Below, piece by piece: positions 20,304-29,327 of a DNA stretch of 58,257 nucleotides; position 1 is the first letter of the stretch; each line of letters opens with the position of its first letter. Source of the stretch: Clostridiales bacterium DTU073 (GTDB lineage: Bacteria > Bacillota > Peptococcia > DRI-13 > DTU073). The DNA lies in the NCBI GenBank assembly GCA_001512665.1, contig LFSF01000049.1, positions 1 through 58,257 of the forward strand, in the 5' to 3' direction. Position numbers and translations under genes: made by a program. The notes below the pieces were generated by a model. That model did not search any database. It saw only the letters and a list, made by a program, of their open reading frames with translations, and was not told the DNA's origin.

Positions 20304-20957
20304 TTATAAATCGTTAAGTCCCATTTGTACATATGCCAACGTAATATTAGTCTTAGTAATTCTACCTATTACTTCTAAGCCTTCCCGCCCATTATAGAAT
20401 GCGGGTTTAACTACCGGAAGGGAATCGATCTCATGATCTACCAGTTTCTTAGCTGCACTCCATAAAGAATCATCTGCATTAATCGAAACAACATTAGGCA
20501 TTCTTGTCATCACAATATTGATTGGTATTTTATGAATATCTGCCTGACCTAGAACAATTTTTAATAAATCTTTACGGGAAACAACTCCTTCTAAAATTCC
20601 GCCTTCACTAGTGATATACAGAGAACCTACATCATTCTGAAATAAATTAACAATAGCATCATAAACAGTTACACCCTCATCAACAACAACCGGCGCTGAC
20701 ATCCAATCTTTAACTTTAAGATTCTTTACATATTCCGTTACTTGAGAAACCAGTCTTTTTCCCGTGTAATAATAACCAACTCTAGGACGCGCCTCTAAAA
20801 AACCACATTTAGTCAAAAAAGCAAAATCTGGTCGCAGGGTGGACCTAACTACACCCAAGATGTCAGCAATATCCTCCCCAATAATCGGGCCCTTTTCCTG
20901 AACAATTTTCAGAATCTGCTCCTGGCGCTCCGTTAATTGAATCTTAATCACCTCCAT
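20304..20957 (-). CDS. ccpN: CcpN/YqzB-type transcriptional repressor (HTH + two CBS domains)
   Basis: LTERQEQILKIVQEKGPIIGEDIADILGVVRSTLRPDFAFLT; CBS repeats; next to ppdK. Confidence 0.88.
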   Translation of the reverse strand: MEVIKIQLTERQEQILKIVQEKGPIIGEDIADILGVVRSTLRPDFAFLTKCGFLEARPRVGYYYTGKRLVSQVTEYVKNLKVKDWMSAPVVVDEGVTVYDAIVNLFQNDVGSLYITSEGGILEGVVSRKDLLKIVLGQADIHKIPINIVMTRMPNVVSINADDSLWSAAKKLVDHEIDSLPVVKPAFYNGREGLEVIGRITKTNITLAYVQMGLNDL

Positions 20958-21092
20958 ATTATTTTATTGTGTTATACTTTTTAAGTTTTTTATCTAATAA
21001 TGTTACACTATTTATTATTTTAATACATACTTATCATTTTTGAAAGTAAAAATAGCTATATTTTTTGAAAACCAACTTTATATTTTATGGAA

Positions 21093-23168
21093 TTACACAA
21101 TTTTACTTAGATCTCCCACTTTTTGTGTCAAATTAACTAAACACCTTAACAGACCCAAACGATTATTACGTACCTTATCATCCTCACACATCACCATAAC
21201 AGCAGTGAAAAAATCATTAACATAACCGGTTAGAGTAGAAAGTTCATTAATCACTTCAGTAAAATTTCTTTGTGTAAGAAAAGGATTAAGCTTTTCTTCA
21301 GTTCTTGCTAATGCTTCATAAAGCAGTTTCTCTGTATCATCCTCAAAATAACTGGGGTCAATTTTTCCACCGGAGTTCTTTTTGGATAAGTTATAAGCTC
21401 GCGTAAATATAGTTAATAATTCTTTAAATTCCGTTTCATCCTTCATGCGACTTAGAACTTCCGCTCTCTTCAATGTGGTAAGTAAATCCCCGTTTTCCAC
21501 AGCAAGTACGGCATCTATTACATCATATTTATGTTCTTTTTCTGTTAGAATATTTTTTATCCGTGCTTGGAAAAAATCTCTAATTTTATCAACTGTTTCT
21601 TGTCCAAGGTTTGCTGAAGGAACAATTCCTTGATAATTAGCTAAAGCTATTTCTGTCAATTCGTTAAGATTTAATTCAAACTGATGCTCTAAAATAATCA
21701 GACAGACCCCTAAGGCCTGACGCCTCAAAGCGTAGGGATCTTGCGATCCGGTAGGTTCTATGCCAATAGCAAAACATCCGACTAAAGTATCCATTTTATC
21801 CGCGATACTTACTAGCGCTCCCTCTAAACTTGCCGGTAGATCATCTCCGGCATAACGAGGCTGATAATGTTCTAAAATCGCCTGTGCTACCGCTTGGTCT
21901 TCTCCTGATTCAAGAGCATAATAACGCCCCATAATTCCTTGAAGTTCCGGGAATTCACCCACCATATTTGTCACCAAATCAGCTTTAGCTAACTGAGCAG
22001 CACGACAAGCTTTTTGGGTAAGAGTACAATCCAGCTGTAACTTTTCAGCAAGCCGAGAAACTATATTCACGACCCGCTCCGTTTTTTGCGCAACCGTACC
22101 TAAGCTTTCTTGAAAAACAATCTTCTCGAGACGCGGCAAATAATCTTCCAACTTAGTTTTTAAATCCTCTTCCCAGAAAAAGCGTGCATCTGCTAATCTA
22201 GCTTTTAACACCTTCTCATTTCCTGCGCGCACAAGATCCAGATATTCAGAATTTCCATTACGCACAGTGATAAAACGATTTAGAAGATTGCCCTCCTGAT
22301 TGCGCACAGGGAAATAGCGTTGATGCTCCCGCATAGGAGTTATAATAACTTCCTCGGGCAAACTCAAATATTCGGCAGAAAAACTACCAACTAAAGCTGT
22401 AGGCCATTCAAGTAAAAAAACTACTTCCTCTAACAATTTCTCGTCTTCTTGTAACTTGCCTTGAATTTTATCGGCTTCAGCCTGAATCTGCCGCCAGCAC
22501 TCTGCTTTTCTGACGTCTTGGTCTACCAAGACATAATTATCCTTTAATTGTGCCTCATAAGTAAGCGGATGCTCGATCACAATTTGTTGTTCACCTAAAA
22601 AGCGATGTCCTCTGGTAATTCTGTCAGCATGTAGCCCCACCATTTCTATAGGAATTATCTGTTCATCCAGAAGGGAAACCAACCAACGAATAGGACGGGC
22701 AAAACGCATTTCATGTGCACCCCAACGCATAGGTTTGGGAAAATTAATTTCTTTAATCAGCTGAGGTACAATTTCCGCAAGAACTTCCGCAGTTGGTCTA
22801 CCTTTTGTCTCTTTCAAGGCATAGACATATTCGCCATTCTCTGAATCTCTCACCACTAAATCTTCTACAGAAACACCTTGAGAGCGGGCAAAACCTAAAG
22901 CAGCCTTAGTCGGTTGACCTAAAGAATCAAAAGCCGCTTTTTTCGCCGGTCCACGTACCTCAAGACGCAAATCTTCTTCCTTATCAGCCATACCCTCAAC
23001 TATAAGCGCCAAACGACGGGGCGTTCCCATTGTACGAATACTATCAAATTTTATCCTTTGTTTTTGTAACTTATTTACCGCTAATTCTTTTAATTGCGCT
23101 AAAGCCCCGGTCATAAATTTTGCCGGGATTTCTTCAGTCCCGATTTCTAATAAATAATCTGCCATCAA
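21093..23168 (-). CDS. glyS: Glycyl-tRNA synthetase beta subunit
   Basis: DYLLEIGTEEIPAKFM, MRWGAHEMRFARPIRWLV. Confidence 0.97.
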   Translation of the reverse strand: MMADYLLEIGTEEIPAKFMTGALAQLKELAVNKLQKQRIKFDSIRTMGTPRRLALIVEGMADKEEDLRLEVRGPAKKAAFDSLGQPTKAALGFARSQGVSVEDLVVRDSENGEYVYALKETKGRPTAEVLAEIVPQLIKEINFPKPMRWGAHEMRFARPIRWLVSLLDEQIIPIEMVGLHADRITRGHRFLGEQQIVIEHPLTYEAQLKDNYVLVDQDVRKAECWRQIQAEADKIQGKLQEDEKLLEEVVFLLEWPTALVGSFSAEYLSLPEEVIITPMREHQRYFPVRNQEGNLLNRFITVRNGNSEYLDLVRAGNEKVLKARLADARFFWEEDLKTKLEDYLPRLEKIVFQESLGTVAQKTERVVNIVSRLAEKLQLDCTLTQKACRAAQLAKADLVTNMVGEFPELQGIMGRYYALESGEDQAVAQAILEHYQPRYAGDDLPASLEGALVSIADKMDTLVGCFAIGIEPTGSQDPYALRRQALGVCLIILEHQFELNLNELTEIALANYQGIVPSANLGQETVDKIRDFFQARIKNILTEKEHKYDVIDAVLAVENGDLLTTLKRAEVLSRMKDETEFKELLTIFTRAYNLSKKNSGGKIDPSYFEDDTEKLLYEALARTEEKLNPFLTQRNFTEVINELSTLTGYVNDFFTAVMVMCEDDKVRNNRLGLLRCLVNLTQKVGDLSKIV

Positions 23169-24053
23169 TTATACCCCCTGTTCCTTTCCCTTTATTAAGG
23201 GATACCCTAAAGATTCCCGTTGCTCAACATAGGCTTGAGCACATAACCGCGCCATATTTCTCACTCTGGCAATAAAACTGGTCCTTTCCGTAACACTAAT
23301 TGCACCACGGGCATCAAGAAGATTAAAAGTATGGGAACACTTTAAAACATAATCATAAGCAGGTTGTACCAGTTTCTTTTCTACTAAGCGCAATGCTTCC
23401 TGTTCATAAGCATCAAAAAGTTTAAATAACAAATCCGTATCTGCAACTTCAAAATTATAATGGGAATAATCTACTTCTGTCTGATGATGAATATCTCCAT
23501 AAGTTATCCCCTTAACCCATTCAATGTCATAAACATTTTCTTTCCCTTGAATAAACATGGCGATACGTTCCAAGCCATAAGTTAATTCTGCACATACAGG
23601 ATGACAGTCAATTCCTCCACACTGTTGAAAATAAGTAAACTGTGTTACCTCCATACCATCTAACCAAACTTCCCAGCCTAACCCCCAAGCACCTAATGTT
23701 GGAGATTCCCAATTGTCCTCCACAAAACGCAAGTCATGTTCTAGCAGATTAATACCCAATTCTTTCAGACTATCTAAATACAATTCCTGCACATTATCCG
23801 GAGAAGGTTTTAAAATAACCTGATACTGATAATAGTGCTGCAGACGATTAGGATTCTCCCCATAACGTCCGTCTGTGGGACGACGGGAGGGCTCGACATA
23901 AGCCACATTCCACGGCTCAGGTCCCAATGCCCTTAAAAAAGTGGCCGGATTCATTGTCCCTGCACCTTTTTCCAAATCATAAGGTTGTTGAATAATACAA
24001 CCTTGCTCTCCCCAAAACTTATTCAAAGCTAAGATTATTTCTTGGAAATTCAT
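23169..24053 (-). CDS. glyQ: Glycyl-tRNA synthetase alpha subunit
   Basis: [58 protein letters not shown]. Confidence 0.98.
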   Translation of the reverse strand: MNFQEIILALNKFWGEQGCIIQQPYDLEKGAGTMNPATFLRALGPEPWNVAYVEPSRRPTDGRYGENPNRLQHYYQYQVILKPSPDNVQELYLDSLKELGINLLEHDLRFVEDNWESPTLGAWGLGWEVWLDGMEVTQFTYFQQCGGIDCHPVCAELTYGLERIAMFIQGKENVYDIEWVKGITYGDIHHQTEVDYSHYNFEVADTDLLFKLFDAYEQEALRLVEKKLVQPAYDYVLKCSHTFNLLDARGAISVTERTSFIARVRNMARLCAQAYVEQRESLGYPLIKGKEQGV

Positions 24054-24100
24054 TTAAATCACACTCCTACTTTATATACCATAAATAAAATTAAAATATA

Positions 24101-24300
24101 AAAAACCTCTCTCCCAGCAGCCTAAAAGCTGTAGGGACGAGAGGTTATTCCCGCGGTTCCACCCTGCTTGGTCAAAAACAGACCCTCTTTGTATGCCTTT
24201 ACTTGGTTCAGGGCGCCTTTTCCCTACTTCACACACCAGGCTTTCACCCTCCCCGGCTCGCTATAGTTGTTAACGTAAGTACTCTTCCCTTCATCACCAT
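24101..24300 (-). promoter_or_regulatory. T-box leader of glyQS, predicted Gly (GGC) specifier
   Basis: Minus strand: GAAGAGTAC ... AGCGAGCCGGGGAGGGTGAAAGCCTGGT ... AAAAGGCGCCCTGAAC ... AGGGTGGAACCGCGGGAAT ... CCTCTCGTCCCTACAGC-TTTTAG-GCTGCTGGGAGAGAGG-TTTTT terminator. Confidence 0.93.
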
Positions 24301-24346
24301 ATTTAATTAACTTTTAACATTAATTTATCAAAGCAAAAGCTCTTTG

Positions 24347-25294
24347 TCAACTCTCCTGATACGGGTCTGTATGCACTAAAGAATTCACCTTTAATTGCTT
24401 ATTCAATATTTTCTCTACAAAATCCGCAATGTAATGTGACTGCCTTACACTTAACTCCGGTTCAACTTCTATATGCACATTAACATATTTCTTTTGTCCA
24501 TATTGATGTACCTGGATATCATGGATATTTTTTACACCATCAACATTTAAAACAATCTCCTTTACTTCCTGAATAAATTCTTTTGTAGGAGCTTTACCAA
24601 TGATTTCACTGCTGCAATCCCTAATTAACTCCAACCCCGTATATATAATAAGGAAAGAAACTATTATCCCTAATACCGCATCTATGACATAGAAGCCAAA
24701 TTGAGTCATAAATAATGCTACTGCCAGTAACAAAGAAGCTATAGCATCACTACGATGATGCCAGCCATCAGCTATTAGAGACTGAGAATTAATTCTTAAT
24801 CCCAAAAATCGGGCAAAATCAAAGAGCCACTCCTTGATAATCGCTGAAAAGATCAAGACAACAAAAACGGTAAATTTGTAATCTACCGGTTCAGGATTAA
24901 GTAACTTCCCTATGGATTGCTTTAAAAACTCCGCCCCAGCCAAAATAAGGACTGCCGAGACAATAAATGTGGTGACATATTCTGCCCGACCATGTCCAAA
25001 AGGGTGCTCTTCATCCTGCGGCTTTTCCGAGATTTTAAAACCAAGAATAATAGCTATAGAGGTTAGGACATCAGAAAAAGTATGAAAGGCATCGGCAAGT
25101 AAAGAAATACTATTTATCCACAAAGCGCAAATTATTTTCACAACTGCCATTACCATATTAAGAACAATACTAAGCCAACCTTCCAAATAACCATAAGCAG
25201 CACGTACATGTTGATCGCCGGTATTTTCCCACGCCGGAATCATCTTTTTTAAGATGTACTCATTAATTTTTTGAAACATAAAAAGCTCCTCCAA
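24347..25294 (-). CDS. Cation diffusion facilitator (CDF) family efflux transporter
   Basis: SISLLADAFHTFSDVLTSIAIILGFKIS, DEEHPFGHGRAEYV, LIADGWHHRSDAIASL; first M probably at MFQKINEY. Confidence 0.95.
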   Translation of the reverse strand: MEELFMFQKINEYILKKMIPAWENTGDQHVRAAYGYLEGWLSIVLNMVMAVVKIICALWINSISLLADAFHTFSDVLTSIAIILGFKISEKPQDEEHPFGHGRAEYVTTFIVSAVLILAGAEFLKQSIGKLLNPEPVDYKFTVFVVLIFSAIIKEWLFDFARFLGLRINSQSLIADGWHHRSDAIASLLLAVALFMTQFGFYVIDAVLGIIVSFLIIYTGLELIRDCSSEIIGKAPTKEFIQEVKEIVLNVDGVKNIHDIQVHQYGQKKYVNVHIEVEPELSVRQSHYIADFVEKILNKQLKVNSLVHTDPYQES

Positions 25295-25320
25295 AAAACA
25301 ACAGGATATTATTAAGTATA

Positions 25321-25505
25321 AAAAAACCTATGGAACTTAACAGAAGTCCCACAGGTTTTCCCTGCTGCGTTAATGCCCGACTTCATCACAAGATCTATAA
25401 ACCAACTTTCTACTTTACAAAAAGTATAGTTTTTTATCTTATCTTGTAATGGTCTGCTCTTCATCAAGAAGATTACCTATCCCTCTTGACTGCATCATTT
25501 GCTAT
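25321..25505 (-). promoter_or_regulatory. Riboswitch-like leader with terminator; candidate NiCo (czcD) riboswitch
   Basis: Minus strand AGTCAAGAGGGATAGG-[GTAAT..ATTAC arm with GCAGACC]-[ACAAGAT..ATCTTGT arm]-GAAGTCGGGCATTAACGCAG-[CAGG GAAAA CCTG]-TGGGACTTC, overlapping terminator AAACCTGTGGGACTT/AAGTTCCATAGGTTT + T-run; precedes a CDF exporter. Family assigned from memory. Confidence 0.6.
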
Positions 25506-25519
25506 AAATATTAATACCT

Positions 25520-25547
25520 AGTATAACAGCTGTGAAAAAATTGTCAA
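25520..25547 (-). promoter_or_regulatory. Predicted sigma-A promoter of the CDF leader
   Basis: TTGACA - 16 nt - TATACT on the minus strand. Confidence 0.75.
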
Positions 25548-25584
25548 TACCCACTTTCTTGCCTTACCTTAAATATACTATGAG

Positions 25585-26031
25585 CTAATTATCCTGTTCG
25601 TTACTATTTTCTTCCTCCAAAAATTTCAAATCATGGTGTTCGACATTGCCATTCGGACGTACAATTTCCAAGGTGTAATCATTAACAAAAGCCGCAATGG
25701 TTCCAACAACCCCAATTACGGTAAGAATCGGGCTAAGTAAAATCCCACCAACACCAAGAGCTCCAATCGTAGCCGATATTTCCCACACTACCTTATCTTT
25801 CTTTTTTATTCTTACTTTTGTTACATTGCCTTTTTTTATAATATCTTTAATGTAATCTATTAATTTCTGACCCTTTTCCTCAAGTTTATCATCCCATTTT
25901 TTATTAGGCCCCTCCAGATTAATCAGAGCTTGCACAACATCACCGTCTGCTGCTTGTAAGGCCTCTTGAGCCTCTTTATAGGTAACACCTAACCTTTCTC
26001 TGATAATATCTATTTTTTCTAATTCGTCCAT
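25585..26031 (-). CDS. UBA-like + DUF4342 domain protein
   Basis: N-terminal IRERLGVTYKEAQEALQAADGDVVQALINLE; C-terminal VTKVRIKKKDKVVWEISATIGALGVGGILLSPI. Confidence 0.82.
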   Translation of the reverse strand: MDELEKIDIIRERLGVTYKEAQEALQAADGDVVQALINLEGPNKKWDDKLEEKGQKLIDYIKDIIKKGNVTKVRIKKKDKVVWEISATIGALGVGGILLSPILTVIGVVGTIAAFVNDYTLEIVRPNGNVEHHDLKFLEEENSNEQDN

Positions 26032-26065
26032 ATTAAAACCTCCCTATAAATGGTTGTTATAATGT

Positions 26066-26839
26066 TTATTCTACCCTGTTTTTATTGAAAAAAGTATTAT
26101 TCGCCCATATTTCTTTTAAAACACGACGTGACTTAAGAGGATAATCTAACTGATAAATAATGAACCTTTCTAACACATCATCCAATATCTTTAATCCTTC
26201 TCTACTTACTTTCAATCTTTTTAGCATACTTAAATTCATTCTTTGAATTTGCCGCCAAACCTTTAAGGTCTCCGGGGTAAAAAACACAGTGTCCTCTTTC
26301 TTACAACAAGAACATACGACACCTCCTCCTCCCACTGAAAAGAAGACTTTCTGTTCTTCCAACAAAGACCTTCCACAGGAAACGCAACAATCCATATTAG
26401 GCATAAATCCTAAAAGAGAAAGAAGCTTTATTTCCAGTGCCCTGATAATTAATTCATGATGTTCTAACGCCAAAAGATGAAATCCCGCTAAGGCCAGAGT
26501 ATATAATTCGGCATCATTTTGCTCCATAGGAATAAACGAATCCAATAATTCACACCAATAGCATGCTGCCGCCATTGCCTCCATATCATTTCCTACCGTC
26601 GTAAAAGCTTCTAAACACTCACTCTGTGTTACAACATCTAAGTTGCGCCCCTCAGACAAAAGCATTTCATTATGGGTAAATAACTGCACCCCTCCCCGAA
26701 GTCGGCTCTTGGCTTTTCTAACTCCTTTAGCAATAGCACTTATTTTTCCTTTTTTCTGTGTTAGCAAAGTAAGCAGACAATCTGCCTCTCGATATTTTCT
26801 ACTACGTAAAACCAAAGCCTTTGTTTTATACAGGCTCAA
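26066..26839 (-). CDS. recO: DNA repair protein RecO
   Basis: MSLYKTKALVLRSRKYREADCLLTLLTQKKGKISAIAKGVRKAKSRLRGGVQLF; CVSCGR/CSCC. Confidence 0.95.
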   Translation of the reverse strand: MSLYKTKALVLRSRKYREADCLLTLLTQKKGKISAIAKGVRKAKSRLRGGVQLFTHNEMLLSEGRNLDVVTQSECLEAFTTVGNDMEAMAAACYWCELLDSFIPMEQNDAELYTLALAGFHLLALEHHELIIRALEIKLLSLLGFMPNMDCCVSCGRSLLEEQKVFFSVGGGGVVCSCCKKEDTVFFTPETLKVWRQIQRMNLSMLKRLKVSREGLKILDDVLERFIIYQLDYPLKSRRVLKEIWANNTFFNKNRVE

Positions 26840-26881
26840 GATCTATCCCCTCAATTCACAAATTCCGTTCTCCTCTTATTC

Positions 26882-27010
26882 TTAAGAATTTATCTTCCTT
26901 CTCAAAAATTTATACTTCTTTTGTTTTAATTCACAAAAAATAAGATAAGCGCCAATGTTACCTGTTGCCAAAAAATAATCCCAGAAAACTTTGTTCTTTA
27001 GTTGAACCAT
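26882..27010 (-). CDS. yqzL: YqzL family small protein (42 aa)
   Basis: Manual translation MVQLKNKVFWDYFLATGNIGAYLIFCELKQKKYKFLRRKINS*; SD CAGGAGG upstream; upstream of recO as in Bacillus. Absent from the ORF track. Confidence 0.85.
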   Translation of the reverse strand: MVQLKNKVFWDYFLATGNIGAYLIFCELKQKKYKFLRRKINS

Positions 27011-27146
27011 GTATCCTTACCTCCTGAGATTTTATTTGTAAATTTAAACTTACACGCTTACTTGCATCTATATACTAGCTTTTTATTACCAAAAATATAG
27101 CGACTCTGGATTGACACTTTTAATTATACCTAATCCGGAAAAAGAA

Positions 27147-27185
27147 AACAAAGAGCCGTAAAAATTTTTTTATCGACTCTTTGTT
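27147..27185. terminator. Stem-loop, likely terminator
   Basis: AACAAAGAG...CTCTTTGTT with inner A/T pairing. Confidence 0.6.
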
Positions 27186-27207
27186 CTTGTCGAAGGGTGG
27201 CAGGGAG

Positions 27208-27252
27208 GGGACGATGGTGGCAGGGGGACGTTTCACCTGCCACCACCGTCCC
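27208..27252. repeat. REP-like palindrome
   Basis: GGGACGATGGTGGCAGG / CCTGCCACCACCGTCCC, 17-bp stem with one mismatch. Confidence 0.6.
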
Positions 27253-27264
27253 CCTGCTACGTCT

Positions 27265-27957
27265 TCAGTTTTTATCCTTCTGATATTGTTCTAAATACTG
27301 AGTAACAATATTTTTACCGCTGCTTGTACCAAGTCGGCTGGCTCCTGCCAATAACAGTTTTTCCGCCTGAGCCCAAGTCCTGATTCCTCCCGCAGCTTTC
27401 ACTTTAGCTTTCTCGCCTACCGTTTCGACCATTAACCTGACATCATCAACTGTTGCTCCTCCACAATTAAACCCGGTAGAAGTTTTTACAAAATCTGCTC
27501 CTGCTTTCACCGCCAATTCACAAGCTATTCTCTTTTCCTCTGCAGTTAGCAAAGCTGTTTCAATAATCACTTTGACAACCTTACCGGAAAATGTATGGGC
27601 TACCTTAACAACCTCCTCTATCTCGGTAAAAACATCGGAAATACGTCTGTCTTTTAAAGCGCCAATATTCAAAACCATATCTACCTCAGCTGCGCCATCC
27701 GTAAATGCTCTTTGTGCTTCCAGAGCTTTAATCCCCCAACTATTAGCTCCCAATGGAAAACCTACTACTGTAGCCACAACAACCGAAGACGCTTGTAATT
27801 GTTGCACACAAAATGGTACAACATAAGGCAAAACACAAACTGCCTTAAGCCCTAATTCCTTAGCTTCACAGCACAGATGAAAAAAATCTTTTTGTGTTGC
27901 ATCAGGCTTTAATAGGGTATGATCAATACTTTGGATAAGCTCTTTTAAACTGAACAA
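27265..27957 (-). CDS. deoC: Deoxyribose-phosphate aldolase
   Basis: IDHTLLKPDAT, VVATVVGFPLGA, ADFVKTSTGF, VKAAGGIRT. Confidence 0.97.
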   Translation of the reverse strand: MFSLKELIQSIDHTLLKPDATQKDFFHLCCEAKELGLKAVCVLPYVVPFCVQQLQASSVVVATVVGFPLGANSWGIKALEAQRAFTDGAAEVDMVLNIGALKDRRISDVFTEIEEVVKVAHTFSGKVVKVIIETALLTAEEKRIACELAVKAGADFVKTSTGFNCGGATVDDVRLMVETVGEKAKVKAAGGIRTWAQAEKLLLAGASRLGTSSGKNIVTQYLEQYQKDKN

Positions 27958-27980
27958 AACAAAGCCTCCTCATCGTAACC

Positions 27981-28880
27981 TTAATCAGAATGCTGATACC
28001 CTAAAACACGAATGCTTTTCATGCTATTACGCCAATTTTCTTTTACCTTTACCCATAACTCCAAAAAGACTTGTGTTCCCAAAAGACCTTCTATCTCCTT
28101 ACGAGCTAACGAACCAATCGTTTTCAGCATTTCTCCTTTTTTCCCGATAATAATGGTCTTTTGCGAAGCCCGTTCCACATAAATGGTGGCACCTACATAG
28201 AGAAGCTTCTCAGACCTTGGTTCCATTAAATCAACAACTACAGCAACAGAATGAGGGATCTCCTCCCTTGTAGATAAAAGGATCTTTTCCCTAATTAATT
28301 CCGCTATAAGAATTCTTTCCGGTTGATCAGTAAGAGCATCCGGAGGATAATACATTGGTCCCTCCGGCAATAAGTCTGCTGTCGCTTTGAGTAAAGAGTC
28401 TAAATTTTCCCCTGTAAGAGCAGATATAGGGACTATTCCTGTCCATTTACCTTTCTGATGATAAAAATCAATCAAAGGTAACAGGTCAGGTTTTTTTATT
28501 CTATCTATTTTATTTAAGAGTAAAAAAATAGGAGTGTCCACTTTTTGTAGCTTTTCGATAAGATAAGACTCCCCACCCCCAAATGGCACGGTGGCATCAA
28601 TTACATAATAAATAATATCTACTTCATGCAAAGTATTCATAGATGTGCTAACCATAACTTTTCCTAATTGATCTAGCGGTTTATGAATCCCGGGAGTATC
28701 TAAAAAAATGACTTGAAAATTAGTTTCCGTTAAAACCCCGGCTATTTTATTTCTTGTCGTCTGGGGTTTGTCAGAAATAATAGCTACTTTTTGACCTATG
28801 ATTTTATTTAAAAGCGTGGATTTACCCGCATTTGGTCGACCCACCAAAGCAACAAAGCCTGATTTAAAGCCTTCCTTCAT
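27981..28880 (-). CDS. era: GTPase Era
   Basis: GFVALVGRPNAGKSTLLNKIIGQKVAIISDKPQTTRNKIAGV; KH domain IIGKKGEMLKTIG. Confidence 0.98.
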   Translation of the reverse strand: MKEGFKSGFVALVGRPNAGKSTLLNKIIGQKVAIISDKPQTTRNKIAGVLTETNFQVIFLDTPGIHKPLDQLGKVMVSTSMNTLHEVDIIYYVIDATVPFGGGESYLIEKLQKVDTPIFLLLNKIDRIKKPDLLPLIDFYHQKGKWTGIVPISALTGENLDSLLKATADLLPEGPMYYPPDALTDQPERILIAELIREKILLSTREEIPHSVAVVVDLMEPRSEKLLYVGATIYVERASQKTIIIGKKGEMLKTIGSLARKEIEGLLGTQVFLELWVKVKENWRNSMKSIRVLGYQHSD

Positions 28881-29326
28881 TTAACATATTCCTCCCCGGC
28901 CTTTTTGAATCGAAAAGTATAAGGTAATAATTTTTCAACAGTAGTATGCACTATCTTTCCCTTTAGATTACACATAAACACTTCTAATTCCGGAGAAAAT
29001 TCAGCCAAAACCTGACGACATGCTCCGCAAGGAGAAGCAGGTGTCTCACCATCAGTTACGAGAACCAAAGCCCGAAACGAAGAACAGCCTTGAGAAACTG
29101 CTTTAAATACCGCTACCCTTTCCGCGCAAACAGATAAGCCATAGGAAGCGTTTTCCACATTACAACCGGTAAAAATTTCTCCCTCACTACTTAATATTGC
29201 AGCACCTACCGAAAAATGCGAATAGGGAGCATAGGCATATTCCCTTACTTGTTTGGCAGCAGCATACAACTCCTGAAAAAACTTTCTATTTGCTTCTTGG
29301 AAATTTGGATTTCCCATTTTCATCAC
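28877..29326 (-). CDS. cdd: Cytidine deaminase
   Basis: YAPYSHFSVGAAI, GCNVENASYGLSVCAERVA, PCGACRQVLAEF. Confidence 0.97.
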   Translation of the reverse strand: MMKMGNPNFQEANRKFFQELYAAAKQVREYAYAPYSHFSVGAAILSSEGEIFTGCNVENASYGLSVCAERVAVFKAVSQGCSSFRALVLVTDGETPASPCGACRQVLAEFSPELEVFMCNLKGKIVHTTVEKLLPYTFRFKKAGEEYVK

Positions 29327-29327
29327 C

